NCBI GenBank assembly: GCA_002591725.1
Contig: NJAL01000006.1
Span: 144,057 to 208,056 of the forward strand
Length of the DNA stretch: 64,000 nt
Reading direction: 5' to 3'
Source: Candidatus Didemnitutus mandela
GTDB lineage: Bacteria; Verrucomicrobiota; Verrucomicrobiia; Opitutales; Opitutaceae
The notes beneath the pieces are model-generated. The model did no database searches and had not been told where the DNA came from. It was given only the letters and a program-made list of their open reading frames with translations. A program made the position numbers and the translations under genes. The first letter of the stretch is position 1, and each line of letters begins with the position of its first letter. Shown piece by piece: positions 48,936 to 59,543 of the stretch.

Positions 48936-51900
48936 AACACTATATTATATTATTATACTATGGACCACTTTCTCGATCAATTCAAGGCAGCTTAGTTAAC
49001 GATTCCAAACGTGAGTTGATTGTGCATCTCTTTCCTGGTTGCCACGCTGTCTTGGCCAATGATTTCTCCGGCTGGTCGCCATCGGGAGTTACTGAGGCAA
49101 CCACGAGGTTTCCACAATCCAAAACAGCCAGAGAATTTTTTAATGATTCGCCCAGCGCCACATCGTGCCGACTGTAATTTAACACGTGACCATCCACACC
49201 GACCCCCACCAGGCGCATTTCCAACCGCAGCGCGCCCCAACGATCGCCCGCGGAGAAAAGCACCATCGAACATTGAATTTCACGGAAGGAATTGGCCCGC
49301 CAATAGGCTCCGGCTCCCAAGCTCATCCACCACACAGCACTCAACGCCTGACGGGTTTCATCAGTCCCGTTTTTATGAATGGAAGCCAATATTGTCTTAG
49401 CAAGCCCCGAGCGTTACCAAGCCGACGCTAACTTGCACGCAAATGCTCCTAGTGCAAATCGCCGGTCCAGGTCAGCTCCCAGCGGAGCATGGCCGGCGGC
49501 AGCATCTAAGAGAGAGAAAACTCAATACAACCAGCCCAGGACGGAGACGGACAAAAAGAAAAAGCGAAGATCCAGAGCCAGATTCTTAACCAGCGGCGTG
49601 CCGAAAGCCGGCTTGGGCGAGGTCGGATTCATAGTCGAACAGACATTGGCGGCTGGTCGGTATGAGGACAGATCAAACGTCTTTTTCGCCTGCCGCTTTG
49701 TATTTGTGCTCCAGCTTCATGCGCATTTTGCACAAGTGCTAAATGCCAGGTGCCAAAGAACTAAGCCATGCCGGTAATCTGGTCCAAATCGATGCACCCC
49801 CGCTGGTATTGACGAAGAAGGCTTCACTTTTCTTATCCATCACGATCAGGACCACAGCTATCAATGACTTCGTCCTCGGCAGCTTTTATGTAGACGTTTG
49901 CGTTGTCACCTTATCCAGGATTCGCGCATCGCGCACAGTCACGATCTGCATCCCCTTGGTTTCAAGATCTCGGCGGACTGTTCCGATTTTCTTCATTACG
50001 TCAGTGTGATTGCTTTCGTCGATACTAGTAACGTTGCCACGAATCCGTTACCGATCAAGACCATAATATCCGATTTACCCTTTGGTGGCAATCTTCGCGG
50101 TGAGTTTAAGCAAGGTCGGGGGAAAATACCCTTAAACAAACTGCTTCTGGAACCCTTAATCTGTTGTCCCATATCGCCATAAGCCGTATTATTGGGATGC
50201 CACGCCGACAGCCAGAAGTCACTCTAAAGAGATGGATGCATCAAATAGCCATAATCCAGGAGAAACGGTGTATTGTCATAATACTGGAAAATTAAAAAAT
50301 TATCTTTATAATTCAACTTTCAGCCGAAGATCCCATTTTCCTCGCAAGAAAATAAATCCAAGCTGGGCCAAAGCCAAAATCTCTCCTGCAGCCAGGTTGA
50401 ACCACTTTCCAATCTCGCTCTGGCCGGCCCTACAACGATGGAAACTGGCTTTTTTCGTCCTCGGTCAGGTAGGCTGTTGGTAGCAGCACGTCTGGCCTCG
50501 GACTCCACCGTTGGAACATAAAGCTTTTGTGTCCGACGTGAGCAGCATATTAATCGTCCGGCCGCGATCCCCCCCTCGGGCTCAGCCTTATAGGGTTTCC
50601 TGGCCTTAGTGCTGGCCGGCATGCACCACCACCAAAGCCGCCAACCGCTCCACCGAGGGAGGCTCTATTATTATTCTCGCAGGTACTCACGACCAAGAGT
50701 GCAGGAGCAAGCGGAAAGATAGGTAAAAAGCCTTTCAGGGCAAGTGATTACATAAAACAAGGCGACGAGGATATTTCCCAGTTTCATTCGGAAAACCAAT
50801 CGCGGCCATTTTGGAATTCGCCTCCGTATTTTTCCGGGCTCAGATACCTATGGTAAGCTCTGACGTAGCCAGTTATTTTAGCGAGTAAACACAGCTCCAG
50901 TTCTGTCGGACCGACCAGCGCATAGGAAGCTTTGCGAAGTTCAAGAGACTCGTAGCCGGCATCCCTGTCAGCAATGCCAACCTCCGCCCTGTACGACCTT
51001 CGCATCGCGAAGCCAGCAGTATCGACAACTGGGAGGTTCTTTAAGAGTACCATGGGCACCGCCAATCCAGCTGGATTGGATTCTTCTCGACTTCGACGGG
51101 GGTGGGGACACCCTTTTTGTCTTCTCTTACGAACGCAGCTCTACGCTAGCACTTCACCGTTTAGAGTACGCGCAGTAACAAGCTCAGCACAATTCTCTGT
51201 GCGGGCAACGTCTACGACTTGGACGATATGTATTATCCAACCGGCGAGTTGCTCTATGATTGCTTGAAAAGTAAAGCTCGCCAAGTTTCGGTGTTTTACC
51301 GATCATTCCATAGTTTTCTGGATCGACAAAGAAGTCCGTCGCTTCCAGCAAAAGATCGATGCGTCTCTGTCTGGCTAAAAAAGCTAGGGGGGCAGCCATC
51401 TGAAGAGGGCAATAAAAATCAATCTGCCTAACGAATGATCGCAATCTAGTGCATCTATAGTGCCGGCTCAATTTGACGAAAGAAAAAAAGAGCGAGCTGA
51501 GCGTGATGCAACCCAAGTTCGATCCCCGCCGGATGGCCAAAATGGAGACTGTTCCCCTTCAAGGTTCCCAATGGCTTTGTCTTTCGCAGCTATGCCACGC
51601 TTCTGGTCACCATCCCGCCGAAACAATTTTCACTGATCCTACACCCCATGGAAATCCTTACGGAATTCGCGATTGGATTCATTTCGATCCCTAGGTATAA
51701 TATTAATATACGAACCGTATCTTTTCCGTTCTCCAGATCAACTGCCTGCCGCGGCTCTAGCGGTTACGGGAAAGCCTTTGAAACGATCGGCTACAAAAAA
51801 TGGGGATTGGGGATTAAAAACGACCTTTCCAACGGAGCCTCTTAGGCACTTAACAAAGATATCGCCTATTCGAAACGAATTATAGTTAGTAGATCCAGCT

Positions 51901-53950
51901 ACGAAAACTATGCTGCAATAGCTGAACTTCTCTTCGCTCTGAAGCTCTACCCACCGGCATCCAACTACACCAGCGTGACATATGCCGCATTACTAATTTA
52001 TTTAATTCCGCAGTACAGCAGCATTTCCCGTAACAAGTTTTTTTGGGGTATGAGCAAGGGCTCGGCAATCTCCACAACGCTGTCGCTCGGCAGCGGACCC
52101 ACAACATTTCTCGGGTCAATTTTTCCAAAAACCTGAAGGTCCCTTTTCAGGCTACAGCAAAAACGATCCTACTGTCCGTCCCGAACATATCTAAGCCATG
52201 GAACACGCGCTAAACGTCGCCGAAAAAGCCTACGAGCTTGATTTTTAACATGATGAAGACCACAACTTTCACGAGCGCCAAACAAGCATCGATTTTTCGG
52301 TAGGCGGATACTTTCCTCAAAAGGACTGCGCTCCCTCGATAACCAACTGACTTTTACCAACCAGGTTCGTGCAGCCCGCCAGGCCAATTAAATATTCGCT
52401 TAAAGCCATTCCCGAGAACAAACTGGCCAACACGGTTTCTACTCGACTATGCCGCCGGGGGCCAGCACATCAGCGTTTTAGCAGCCAGCAAACAGGCTTT
52501 CCGAAGCCGTCTCAACTCGAAGGACACTACTGACACTACTGTTTCACCCAGAAAGACACCACCTGCCGGATCCCACTGGGTTTCCGGCCACTCTGAAACG
52601 AGTTTTTTAATACTATCCCCGGCCGTATCTCCCGAAGCGACAATCGTCTACTGAAAGCGAGCTTTGGACTCGCCCATCGAAACCGCATCTCGTGAACAAC
52701 TTTCGCGAATATACTTGGGGAATTCGCTTTGAAAATAAAGTTTTACTGCCACAAATTGGCTGGCGACTCGACGCTGATTTCAACACGGAAAAATCATTTA
52801 TCTTCCACGCGCACTTCGCGCCATGTCGCCACAAACTGGGAAGCTATCTGCTCCGTCGGAACCGTCTATCCGAAAAACGCTGCAAAACTGTCTTTCCCTT
52901 CGACCATCCCCTTACGCTCTTGCCGTAATGCACCAAATGCACCATGCAGCTAATCCAAGGTAGCCATATCTACAGCTCCACGCAATTTCATGCAACAGAC
53001 TAATACGCACGGCACGATTCTTTTGTACCGGCGATTTTATCTACCAAGGTCTCTCAGGTAAACCGTGCATACCTCCTCATGCCAACGTACTCACATTGTG
53101 GAAGCAACCCTTCGGTCTGCCGTGCTATGTGTTCCCTTCTGCTACGCAGGTCCTCGGTAGAATCGCCACCTTTTGCTAGCAAGCTCTTAATGAAGGCACC
53201 GTTCCAATGCTCTTCGGTTGCAGTCTCGGGAAAAGCAAGGAGCTGCTCAAAACTCTCCTCAGCGCCAGCCTATCCGTCATACTACATAGCGAAACCTTTA
53301 GACTTTTACAGCTTTACGAAAAACTGAACATAAAATTCGATGGCCGCTACACAAGGTTCGATGCCGCAACCATCGCCAGTTACACTGTCACCTATCCACC
53401 AACTCCCAAAGCTGGGGATTCTTTTTTGTCTCCAAGAGTCAAACATCGCCGCGCCACCGTCACAACCAGCTGAGCGATAGATACTGAAGCAGTTTACCGT
53501 TATCAATGCGACGTCGCCTTCCCGTTCTCCGATCACGTCGATTTTCCTTACTTGTACTCGCTCGCCGACTGCGTGCAAAATGAAGTGATATATTACATAA
53601 CATATATTTAATATTTATATGGCTTCACCTACACACGCTGATCGCGTCAAGTTAACGGCTAGCAAATTGGGAAAGATCTCCGCGGGCCCTACGGCTACTT
53701 TTCCAAATCCGACACTGAGTTAGCAACACTTGTTGCCATTTACTTCGCCGGCCTCGCTTTCCCCAGTCCGACCAGCGCACCCTCAACGCCAGTCCGTCAC
53801 TGCTGTAGCGCGTGGTACTGACAGCCGCCCGAGCAACCGAATCGACTTTCACGTAGCTTACGCGGAGTTTTCCGACAGCAGCCACACAGCGGAAGCGCCC
53901 TTGGCCAGCAAGCTATTACCCAGCAACAAACACACTCGCGCTGGCCCGGG
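48936..53950. other. 5 kb decayed tract, fragments not identified
   Basis: No intact gene. Minus-strand fragments at 50320-50620 (SPRPDVLLPTAYLTEDEKSQ, then PERDWKVVQPGCRRDFGFGP) are protein-like and from one unknown gene; an adjacent glycine-rich ASLGGAVGGFGGGA near 50640 recalls SecG but is too short to call. Plus-strand fragments at 51210-53480 (GNVYDLDDMYYPTGELLYDC; KWGLGIKNDLSNGAS; LNIKFDGRYTRFDAATIASY) have the texture of an outer-membrane TonB-dependent receptor, which would fit the dead TonB operon, but this is a guess. A+T-only patches lie at 48943-48960 and 53588-53620. Confidence 0.3.
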
Positions 53951-54690
53951 TTATCTCTTTAATTCGACCACATGGTAGACGAGTACAGACCGAAGAAAAA
54001 ACTAAAAACATTGGAGGGAACCTTTGCCCGACTCTCACCCGCGCAAATCAAGTATTTCATCAAGACCGTAAGCGGACGACCTCCGCATCGCTCTCAAGGA
54101 AGAGCTGGTCGAGGAAGCTATCGGATGTGTCCAACGCACAAACACCCGAGAGGATGCGCAAGGACAGTCTTTTGTTCGGAACCCTTGCTCTCGTCTTCTG
54201 CTCCGCTCGCGAAAATTTCCTCGGTGCCGTCGAGCCGCACGCCTTCCATCTCTTGCAGTTCATGTTCACCTCACCCAAACCGCCCGCCGCGGGCCGTAGA
54301 CGAGCGAATGTCCGCACCAATCTAGCTCGAAGAGAGAATACAACGGCATACGCCGCCAGCTCCACAAATTTGGCTCTCGCGTTGAACTCTTTTCGCGCGA
54401 TCTGTGCCATATCATCAAGCCAGTTTCGGGTCTGGCCGATGTCGAGATCCTCATGCTCACTATGTATTTCCTGGACAACACGAACAAACAGCGCAACCGT
54501 TACCACGCAGTACAGTCGAACATGGTAATCAGAATCGCCTTTGATTCAATCCAGCTTAAGCCACAAGCACGAAAGTGTTTATTCTCTGTGCTTTCCGCGG
54601 ATCGCCCGTATCTTCCCGGACAAAGCGCTAGCTAAAAATCAGCTCGCCGGAAACACCTCTGCCATCAATGGTAGCCAAACTTTCGTAGAC
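53951..54690 (+). pseudogene. ATP-dependent DNA ligase remnant
   Basis: Plus frames read KTLEGTFARLSPAQIKYFIK then LRIALKEELVEEAIG (N-terminal domain), then REYNGIRRQLHKFGSRVELF and SRDL (family motif I: KYDGIRxQLHxxGxxVxLFSR). The catalytic Lys and Asp of K-x-DG are replaced by Glu and Asn. Further on, IAFDSIQLKPQARK or, in another frame, SHKHESVYSLCFPRIARIFP then DKAL match the C-terminal end (FxFDSIQxSxRHxSGxxLRFPRIxRIRxDK). The region between, which holds motifs III-IV, is deleted. An NAD-dependent LigA elsewhere would cover replication; this accessory ligase is lost. Confidence 0.65.
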
Positions 54691-55566
54691 CTGGGGTTGC
54701 AGTTTTGAAAAAACTAGACGTCAATAAATCGCACCTCGCTTCCGTGTGTTCTCTCACTTTTCCCCTGAGTGTGCTGCCAACCGTCCGTGCACCGTTCACA
54801 GCGCTTCGCGACAGTAAGGGGTTTGTTTATTACGTCGTCTTCGCCATTTTCGGTCACGCTACGATGGCAACATAGAGGTTGTCACGCACTACGGAAAACT
54901 CGGTAGCCGCTAGCCGCAACGTCGTCCGTGTTACCACAAAAATCAGATCTTTTAGCTTTGTGCGAAAGTTCTATGCTTTTGATAATAAAATGGAGATTAC
55001 TATCGATCGCGTAAACCAGTCAGCTTGTCTCCGTCACGGGATATAGCTCCGGTCCAAAGCACGAACGATTTTTTTGCGATTTTTGACTACGATAAGAGCA
55101 TCGCACACTACGCCGACCAAAGCCGCACGAAGAAAGCCAAGAATACGTCCAATATGTCCATTCCGTCGGGCAAACCTGGTTAGTCTGATCAGCGTCCTCA
55201 TTCAAATGCACACCTGGACCATAAAACCGCCGGGAAAGCGCAACCTTGTTGTGAAATTCGGTAGCAAATCTTATAGAATCGCACTCTATGCCGATCACTA
55301 TGAAGAAGTAGGTTCGCCAGTTAGGGAGCATCCGTATTCTCGTACTAATTTCGCATATAGATAAAAACCCTAAGAGCTTTTTCAGGCACGGCGATGAAAT
55401 GAAGGTCTGGATCGCACAGGACAGCCCAAGTTATCTTCCTGTTCGCATGCAATTGAAGCTGAACTTCGGTTCAGCCACGCTAGTTCTCAAGGAGCATAAA
55501 ACTAAAACCGACTTCATTCCACCGTCCGCCACAAACAGTGTTTTTGGCAGTTTTTGAGAATCCTGA
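54691..55566. other. decayed DNA, nothing identified
   Basis: No intact gene. A plus-strand reading at 55074-55364 (KRNLVVKFGSKSYRIALYAD) looks somewhat protein-like but has no family that I recognise. Confidence 0.3.
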
Positions 55567-56127
55567 TCACCGCGGCAGTTGGCTCGTATCGAAAATAAAT
55601 CTCCACGGCTTAGCAGCCCACACAGGCCCGGCATAGTCGATGCCAATACGCGGCCCGGCCTGGACAAATTTCCTCGGAACCGCGACATTGTGATCCTCGA
55701 GGTGCAATCCGCTTTCGGGCATAGCTGGCCGGCCATTCAAGGCGCGATCGACTTGCAGATGTTTCGTCACCCGCCCTGGTCCCACAGCACCCGCCACACC
55801 GCGGATCAAGACGGCTGCCGGATACTCTGCCGGCCCGGTCACGAGGTTCAGCATTTCGTGAATCCCGTAGCAAAGATAAACATACCAAACGCCTCCGGAA
55901 CAATACATGATGTCGGTACGCGGTGTGCGTCCCTTACTAGCGTGACAAGCGAGATCTTTCTCTGTGTGATAAGCCTCGGTCTCGACGACCATCGCTTCTG
56001 TACGCTCGCTGGCATAGGTGCGAACGAGGATTTTTCCCAACAAACAGCGGGCGAGCTTGACGGTATTTTCTGTCGCCAACTCCTCCGGTTTGATCACACG
56101 TGACAGGGCTGTGGCTAATGGCTGCAT
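55567..56127 (-). CDS. mpg: DNA-3-methyladenine glycosylase (Mpg/AAG family)
   Basis: This family cuts alkylated or deaminated purines from DNA to start base-excision repair. The 186-residue product (from MQPLATALSRVIKPEEL) contains LARCLLGKILVRTYA, the catalytic Glu in VVETEAYHTEKDLACHASKG then RTPRTDIMYCSGG, and WYVYLCYGIHEMLNLVTG with YPAAVLIRGV after it. The C-terminal part (VGPGRVTKHLQVDRALNG and AGPRIGIDYAG) is complete; length is a little below the usual 190-210. The frame remains open back to 56271 but the residues there look like non-coding sequence. It is the only intact gene in an 11 kb decayed tract, so it is either under selection or has not yet been hit. Confidence 0.85.
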   Translation of the reverse strand: MQPLATALSRVIKPEELATENTVKLARCLLGKILVRTYASERTEAMVVETEAYHTEKDLACHASKGRTPRTDIMYCSGGVWYVYLCYGIHEMLNLVTGPAEYPAAVLIRGVAGAVGPGRVTKHLQVDRALNGRPAMPESGLHLEDHNVAVPRKFVQAGPRIGIDYAGPVWAAKPWRFIFDTSQLPR

Positions 56128-57432
56128 TTTTGTGGAAGCGTTAGCGTTATCCTCTAAAATTTCCCTTTCGCAACATCGCGAGCTCCTGCGCCTGGGCATG
56201 GGCGCCAGCACGATCGAAGGTATCTTCTCCACACCGATCGTCACCTGCTGGCCGGAAACGGCGCACCGCAATCGTCCAAGCGCTGGCCTATGACTTACTC
56301 AGTTGGAAACTGCCGGCGCTCACACATGTCTATTCCACCGCGATCGGTCGATTTCTACTCTAGTTTTCCTTTGCCAGCTCCTTATTCTGGTCGGTACTGA
56401 CAGTCGTCTGGAGCGTTTGGATATATGGCTTCGTGCCGCTGCGACTGCGTATCCGCTGTTTTGGCGAACACAACTGAATCAGCCAACTGGGCAACACTCG
56501 CCTTTTTGCTGGACACCGGCTAGGCTAATCGCACGCGGCGCTTATGTCGTTTAGATCTTCCTCGTCTATCATTATCAGCGCCTCCCCGAGCTGCCCCATT
56601 TCGTTTTTTGGAAATGCCAGACACGCGGTCCACCGTCCGCCAAACGGGGCCCACGCCAATGCCTTTTCTGACCCCATTATAAATCGTGCGACACAGCTAG
56701 TCCCTAACGATCTTTATAGCGTTCGGAACGGTTTTTATCTTTACTCCTTACTGTGTTTAGTAAAAACTATTTCTGTTTTTTACATTTTATTTTTTAGCCA
56801 TTTGAAATTTTCTTCGGTCCTAAAACGGACCGCTAGCAGCGATTGCTACGTTCGTAAGATCGTTACCGACCTGGACCCAATTCCTTGACAATCATGGCAA
56901 CCAAGCCGTCATCGCCGTCGCCCTAACCGCCTAGCAGTTGTAAAACTTTCTTTGCTGCATCTTCACCCCTCAAAACAGCTCGCTACTATCTGGCATTGTG
57001 AGTAATTGACGGTGTCTTCAGAATTGGCTATATTCTTTAATTAATTGACTATTCTGCTAAAATCTATATCTTTAAAAAGGCAAGAGTTTTGTTCTCGGTT
57101 TTAACCTCGCGATCGCGCTCGTGTGGTGATTGTTAATCAGTCTCGCTCCGCTTTTTGGTGTAAAAATTTTTCTTGGACATTTGTGCGTGACCTCGATTCT
57201 TTAGACGTCCATCATGCCGTTTTCCTAGTCCAGCCGCTGACGATTCTGCTTAGCTACCTGCTGCTCATCAAAACTCGCGAACCAGCCGCCAGTCTGCTTT
57301 TAGCTATAGTCGGGGCCATGCAAAACACTCGCAATCCTGAGCGATATTTTTGGCCTAAATTGTATGACAAACTACATTTTCTTTAAACTCGTGGCCCTCG
57401 GCGCGTTAAGATAAGTATTCTAAATTATAAAC
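56128..57432. other. decayed DNA, nothing identified
   Basis: No intact gene. Readings at 56303-56888 and 57123-57386 have no recognisable family; the latter includes a hydrophobic stretch (LTILLSYLLLI) that may be a scrap of a membrane protein. Confidence 0.35.
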
Positions 57433-57462
57433 TTGGTAAACTTGCGCGCCTTCCGGTATAAT
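57433..57462 (+). promoter_or_regulatory. candidate rplU-rpmA promoter
   Basis: TTGGTA at 57433 and a perfect TATAAT at 57457-57462 are spaced by 18 bases and lie about 23 bases ahead of the rplU start codon, a plausible sigma-70 promoter for a ribosomal operon. Confidence 0.5.
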
Positions 57463-57484
57463 TATCTTAACTGTTCATAAATTT

Positions 57485-57802
57485 ATGAAAGCCACTGTCA
57501 AAACACAAGGGAAGCAGTTCTCGGTCTCCAAAGGCGATATTCTCATCGTAAACCGCTATCCCAAAGCGGAAGCTGGTTCCACGATAGAAATAAAAGAAGT
57601 CCTCGCCGCTGGCGAAGGCGAAAACTTCAAGGTCGGCACCCCCTTCCTCCACGGTGCTTTGGTAACCGCCAAGGTTCTTGAACACAAACGCGGGAGTAAA
57701 ATCGTCGTTTTCAAAAAGAAAAAGCGCAAGGGCTACGAAAAAAAACGCGGCCATCGCCAAGAGCTTTCCGTCATCAAGATCGAATCGATCAGCCTCAAAT
57801 AA
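57485..57802 (+). CDS. rplU: 50S ribosomal protein L21
   Basis: L21 binds 23S rRNA in the large subunit. The 105-residue protein starts [20 protein letters not shown] and contains [51 protein letters not shown] then [20 protein letters not shown], the full family pattern including the C-terminal KRRKxxxxxxGHRQ signature. rpmA follows after 11 bases, the normal pairing. Confidence 0.96.
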   Translation: MKATVKTQGKQFSVSKGDILIVNRYPKAEAGSTIEIKEVLAAGEGENFKVGTPFLHGALVTAKVLEHKRGSKIVVFKKKKRKGYEKKRGHRQELSVIKIESISLK

Positions 57803-57813
57803 AAATACACACC

Positions 57814-58056
57814 ATGGCACATAAAAAAGGTCAGGGAGCATCCAGCAACGGTCGCGACAGCCATTCAAAACGCCTTGGCGTGAAGGTTTTTGGCGGCCAA
57901 AAAATCCTCGCCGGCGGCATCATCGTCCGTCAGCGCGGCTCAAAGCACCACGCAGATAAAGGCGTTGGCACCGGTCGCGACTGGACGCTGTTCGCTCTCC
58001 GCGACGGTACTGTAAAGTTCGATAAGGCTCACCGTAAAGTCAGCGTCGAAACTTAG
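57814..58056 (+). CDS. rpmA: 50S ribosomal protein L27
   Basis: L27 reaches the peptidyl-transferase centre with its N-terminus. The 80-residue protein reads [20 protein letters not shown] then [20 protein letters not shown] and [20 protein letters not shown]. It starts directly with AHKKG, with no cleavable extension of the Firmicutes kind. The family usually has GGS at QGSS. It is the last gene of the rplU-rpmA pair and a strong terminator follows. Confidence 0.96.
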   Translation: MAHKKGQGASSNGRDSHSKRLGVKVFGGQKILAGGIIVRQRGSKHHADKGVGTGRDWTLFALRDGTVKFDKAHRKVSVET

Positions 58057-58081
58057 AGCAAATCCCAATAGGTCTTTCATG

Positions 58082-58108
58082 AGGAACACGACACTGTGTT
58101 CCTTTTTT
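58082..58108 (+). terminator. intrinsic terminator after rpmA
   Basis: AGGAACAC at 58082-58089 pairs perfectly with GTGTTCCT at 58096-58103 around a six-base loop and is followed by six T residues. This is the clearest rho-independent terminator in the window. Confidence 0.85.
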
Positions 58109-58504
58109 GTTGGTGCCACCCGGCGCTTTTCCTGGCCCCATCCATCCGGCCGTTGTCCGATCGGCTCAACGGTCTTCGTTGTTCGTGCTCCTTAGCGCAG
58201 AAACACTTCGCCTAGCTAAACGCCAAAATTGCCAGCGAAACCGGTTGCAGTGCCGCCCGACGCATACTCTTCCATCGCCGCCATCCAGTCCAGATCTTAC
58301 AACAGTCACAACAAGCGAAAGACGTGCCGAGTCATGAAGATTTTAACAATAAGCTCAAGAGCGTTGCGCGCTCAAGTACGCAAGAGCTATTTTCTGTACT
58401 TCACCATCGCGCACTATCTACTCTTACTCTCTACGCGTGCTCGCGATTATCCTCTACTTTTATTCAACGCAAACACACTCAGTATATCCGGCATCTCCGT
58501 TCGA
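58109..58504. other. intergenic region, no gene recognised
   Basis: About 400 bases between convergent rpmA and scpB. Short open frames exist on the plus strand but none looks real. Confidence 0.4.
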
Positions 58505-59401
58505 TCAGAACGACGTTTCCGACACGGGTGCAGGCTTCTCAGCCGAAGCCTTATCTGCCACTGACTCCAACGAGTGTTGTGACTCTTTGGTCTCGTCAAG
58601 CCCCATCTCGGAGTCACCAATTTTCTGCAGCTGCATACTCTTCAACCAAGCATCAACCTGACGCGGTGAAAGCAAGTCCGAAGCCGGAAGCTCATCGAGG
58701 GACTTGATACCAACAAACTCCAAAAACGCGTCCGTAGTGCCGTATTGAATCGGACGACCGGGCAAATCTGCCCGACCGATGGCATAAACTAGATTCCGCT
58801 CAAGCAATTTCGTGATGCCTGCATCGGCCGAAACGCCGCGAATTTGTTCGATTTCTCCGCGGGTCACCGGCTGCCGATAAGAAATCACCGCCAGTGTCTC
58901 GAGCGCCGACGCACTCAAACGCACCGGTGGCGGCTCGTTGCGCAATAAACGCACCCAGCGGGCAAATCTCGGATGAGTTACCAACCGCCATCCTGCAACG
59001 CCCTCGATGACCAATACCTGGCTTTCCGCAGCCCGCAGCTCAGCAGAAATCGTGTCCATCGCCTCCTGGATTTGCGCAATCGTGACCAGCGCCGGCACAC
59101 CGCGATACATTTCGTCATCCTCACCAGGGGTCAAAGTCGGCGCTTGGGCTGCTTCACTCTCGACGGTGGGCACCGACACTGCCGCTTCGTTCCAGGCTGT
59201 TTTACCGCTTGAATTCTCGACTGCAACTTCGGGCGAAACCTGTTCTTCCGGCACGGCGGGAATCTCGCCTTCTCCCTCGAACGGCAGGTTGATTTCCTGT
59301 TCGTGAAAGCGACTGACAGCCATCTGAATGTCCTTCACGGACAAGGGACCATTCGATGCGAACAGCATCGCTTTGAGAACGCACTTGAGATCAAAAGCCA
59401 T
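58505..59401 (-). CDS. scpB: segregation and condensation protein ScpB
   Basis: ScpB joins ScpA and Smc in the condensin complex that organises the chromosome. The 298-residue product starts MAFDLKCVLKAMLFASNGPL and has the two winged-helix domains: LVTIAQIQEAMDTISAELRA with VLVIEGVAGWRLVTHPRFAR then WVRLLRN, and LSASALETLAVISYRQPVTR then GEIEQIRGVSADAGITKLLE with RPIQYGTTDAFLEFVGI. An acidic, Pro-rich insert of about 65 residues (roughly 38-100) separates the first two helices from the rest, and there is a C-terminal Ser/Glu-rich tail, so it is longer than the typical 180-200 residues. No scpA or smc is in the window. The start at 59401 is chosen because the family begins there, although the frame is open to 59533. 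It is divergent from pgi. Confidence 0.9.
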   Translation of the reverse strand: MAFDLKCVLKAMLFASNGPLSVKDIQMAVSRFHEQEINLPFEGEGEIPAVPEEQVSPEVAVENSSGKTAWNEAAVSVPTVESEAAQAPTLTPGEDDEMYRGVPALVTIAQIQEAMDTISAELRAAESQVLVIEGVAGWRLVTHPRFARWVRLLRNEPPPVRLSASALETLAVISYRQPVTRGEIEQIRGVSADAGITKLLERNLVYAIGRADLPGRPIQYGTTDAFLEFVGIKSLDELPASDLLSPRQVDAWLKSMQLQKIGDSEMGLDETKESQHSLESVADKASAEKPAPVSETSF

Positions 59402-59543
59402 GTCATGATCAATGATACGGGCCACAGTTTCTCGAGCAACCTCGAAAACAAATCCAACCGCAGGCATTTTTCCCTTCAAAATAGGGCCAGCATGGAATTT
59501 CGAGCTAGCGTCCCTTGTTTCCGCGGCTACCAATCAAGCTGCC

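Noticed and set aside
50600..50760. Possible secG remnant (glycine-rich ASLGGAVGGFGGGA)
   Set aside because: Too short and low-complexity to distinguish from chance.
50784..51065. 93-residue minus-strand open frame starting MAVPMVLLKNLPVVD
   Set aside because: Protein-like texture but no family, no start context, and surrounded by decay; left within the regional note.
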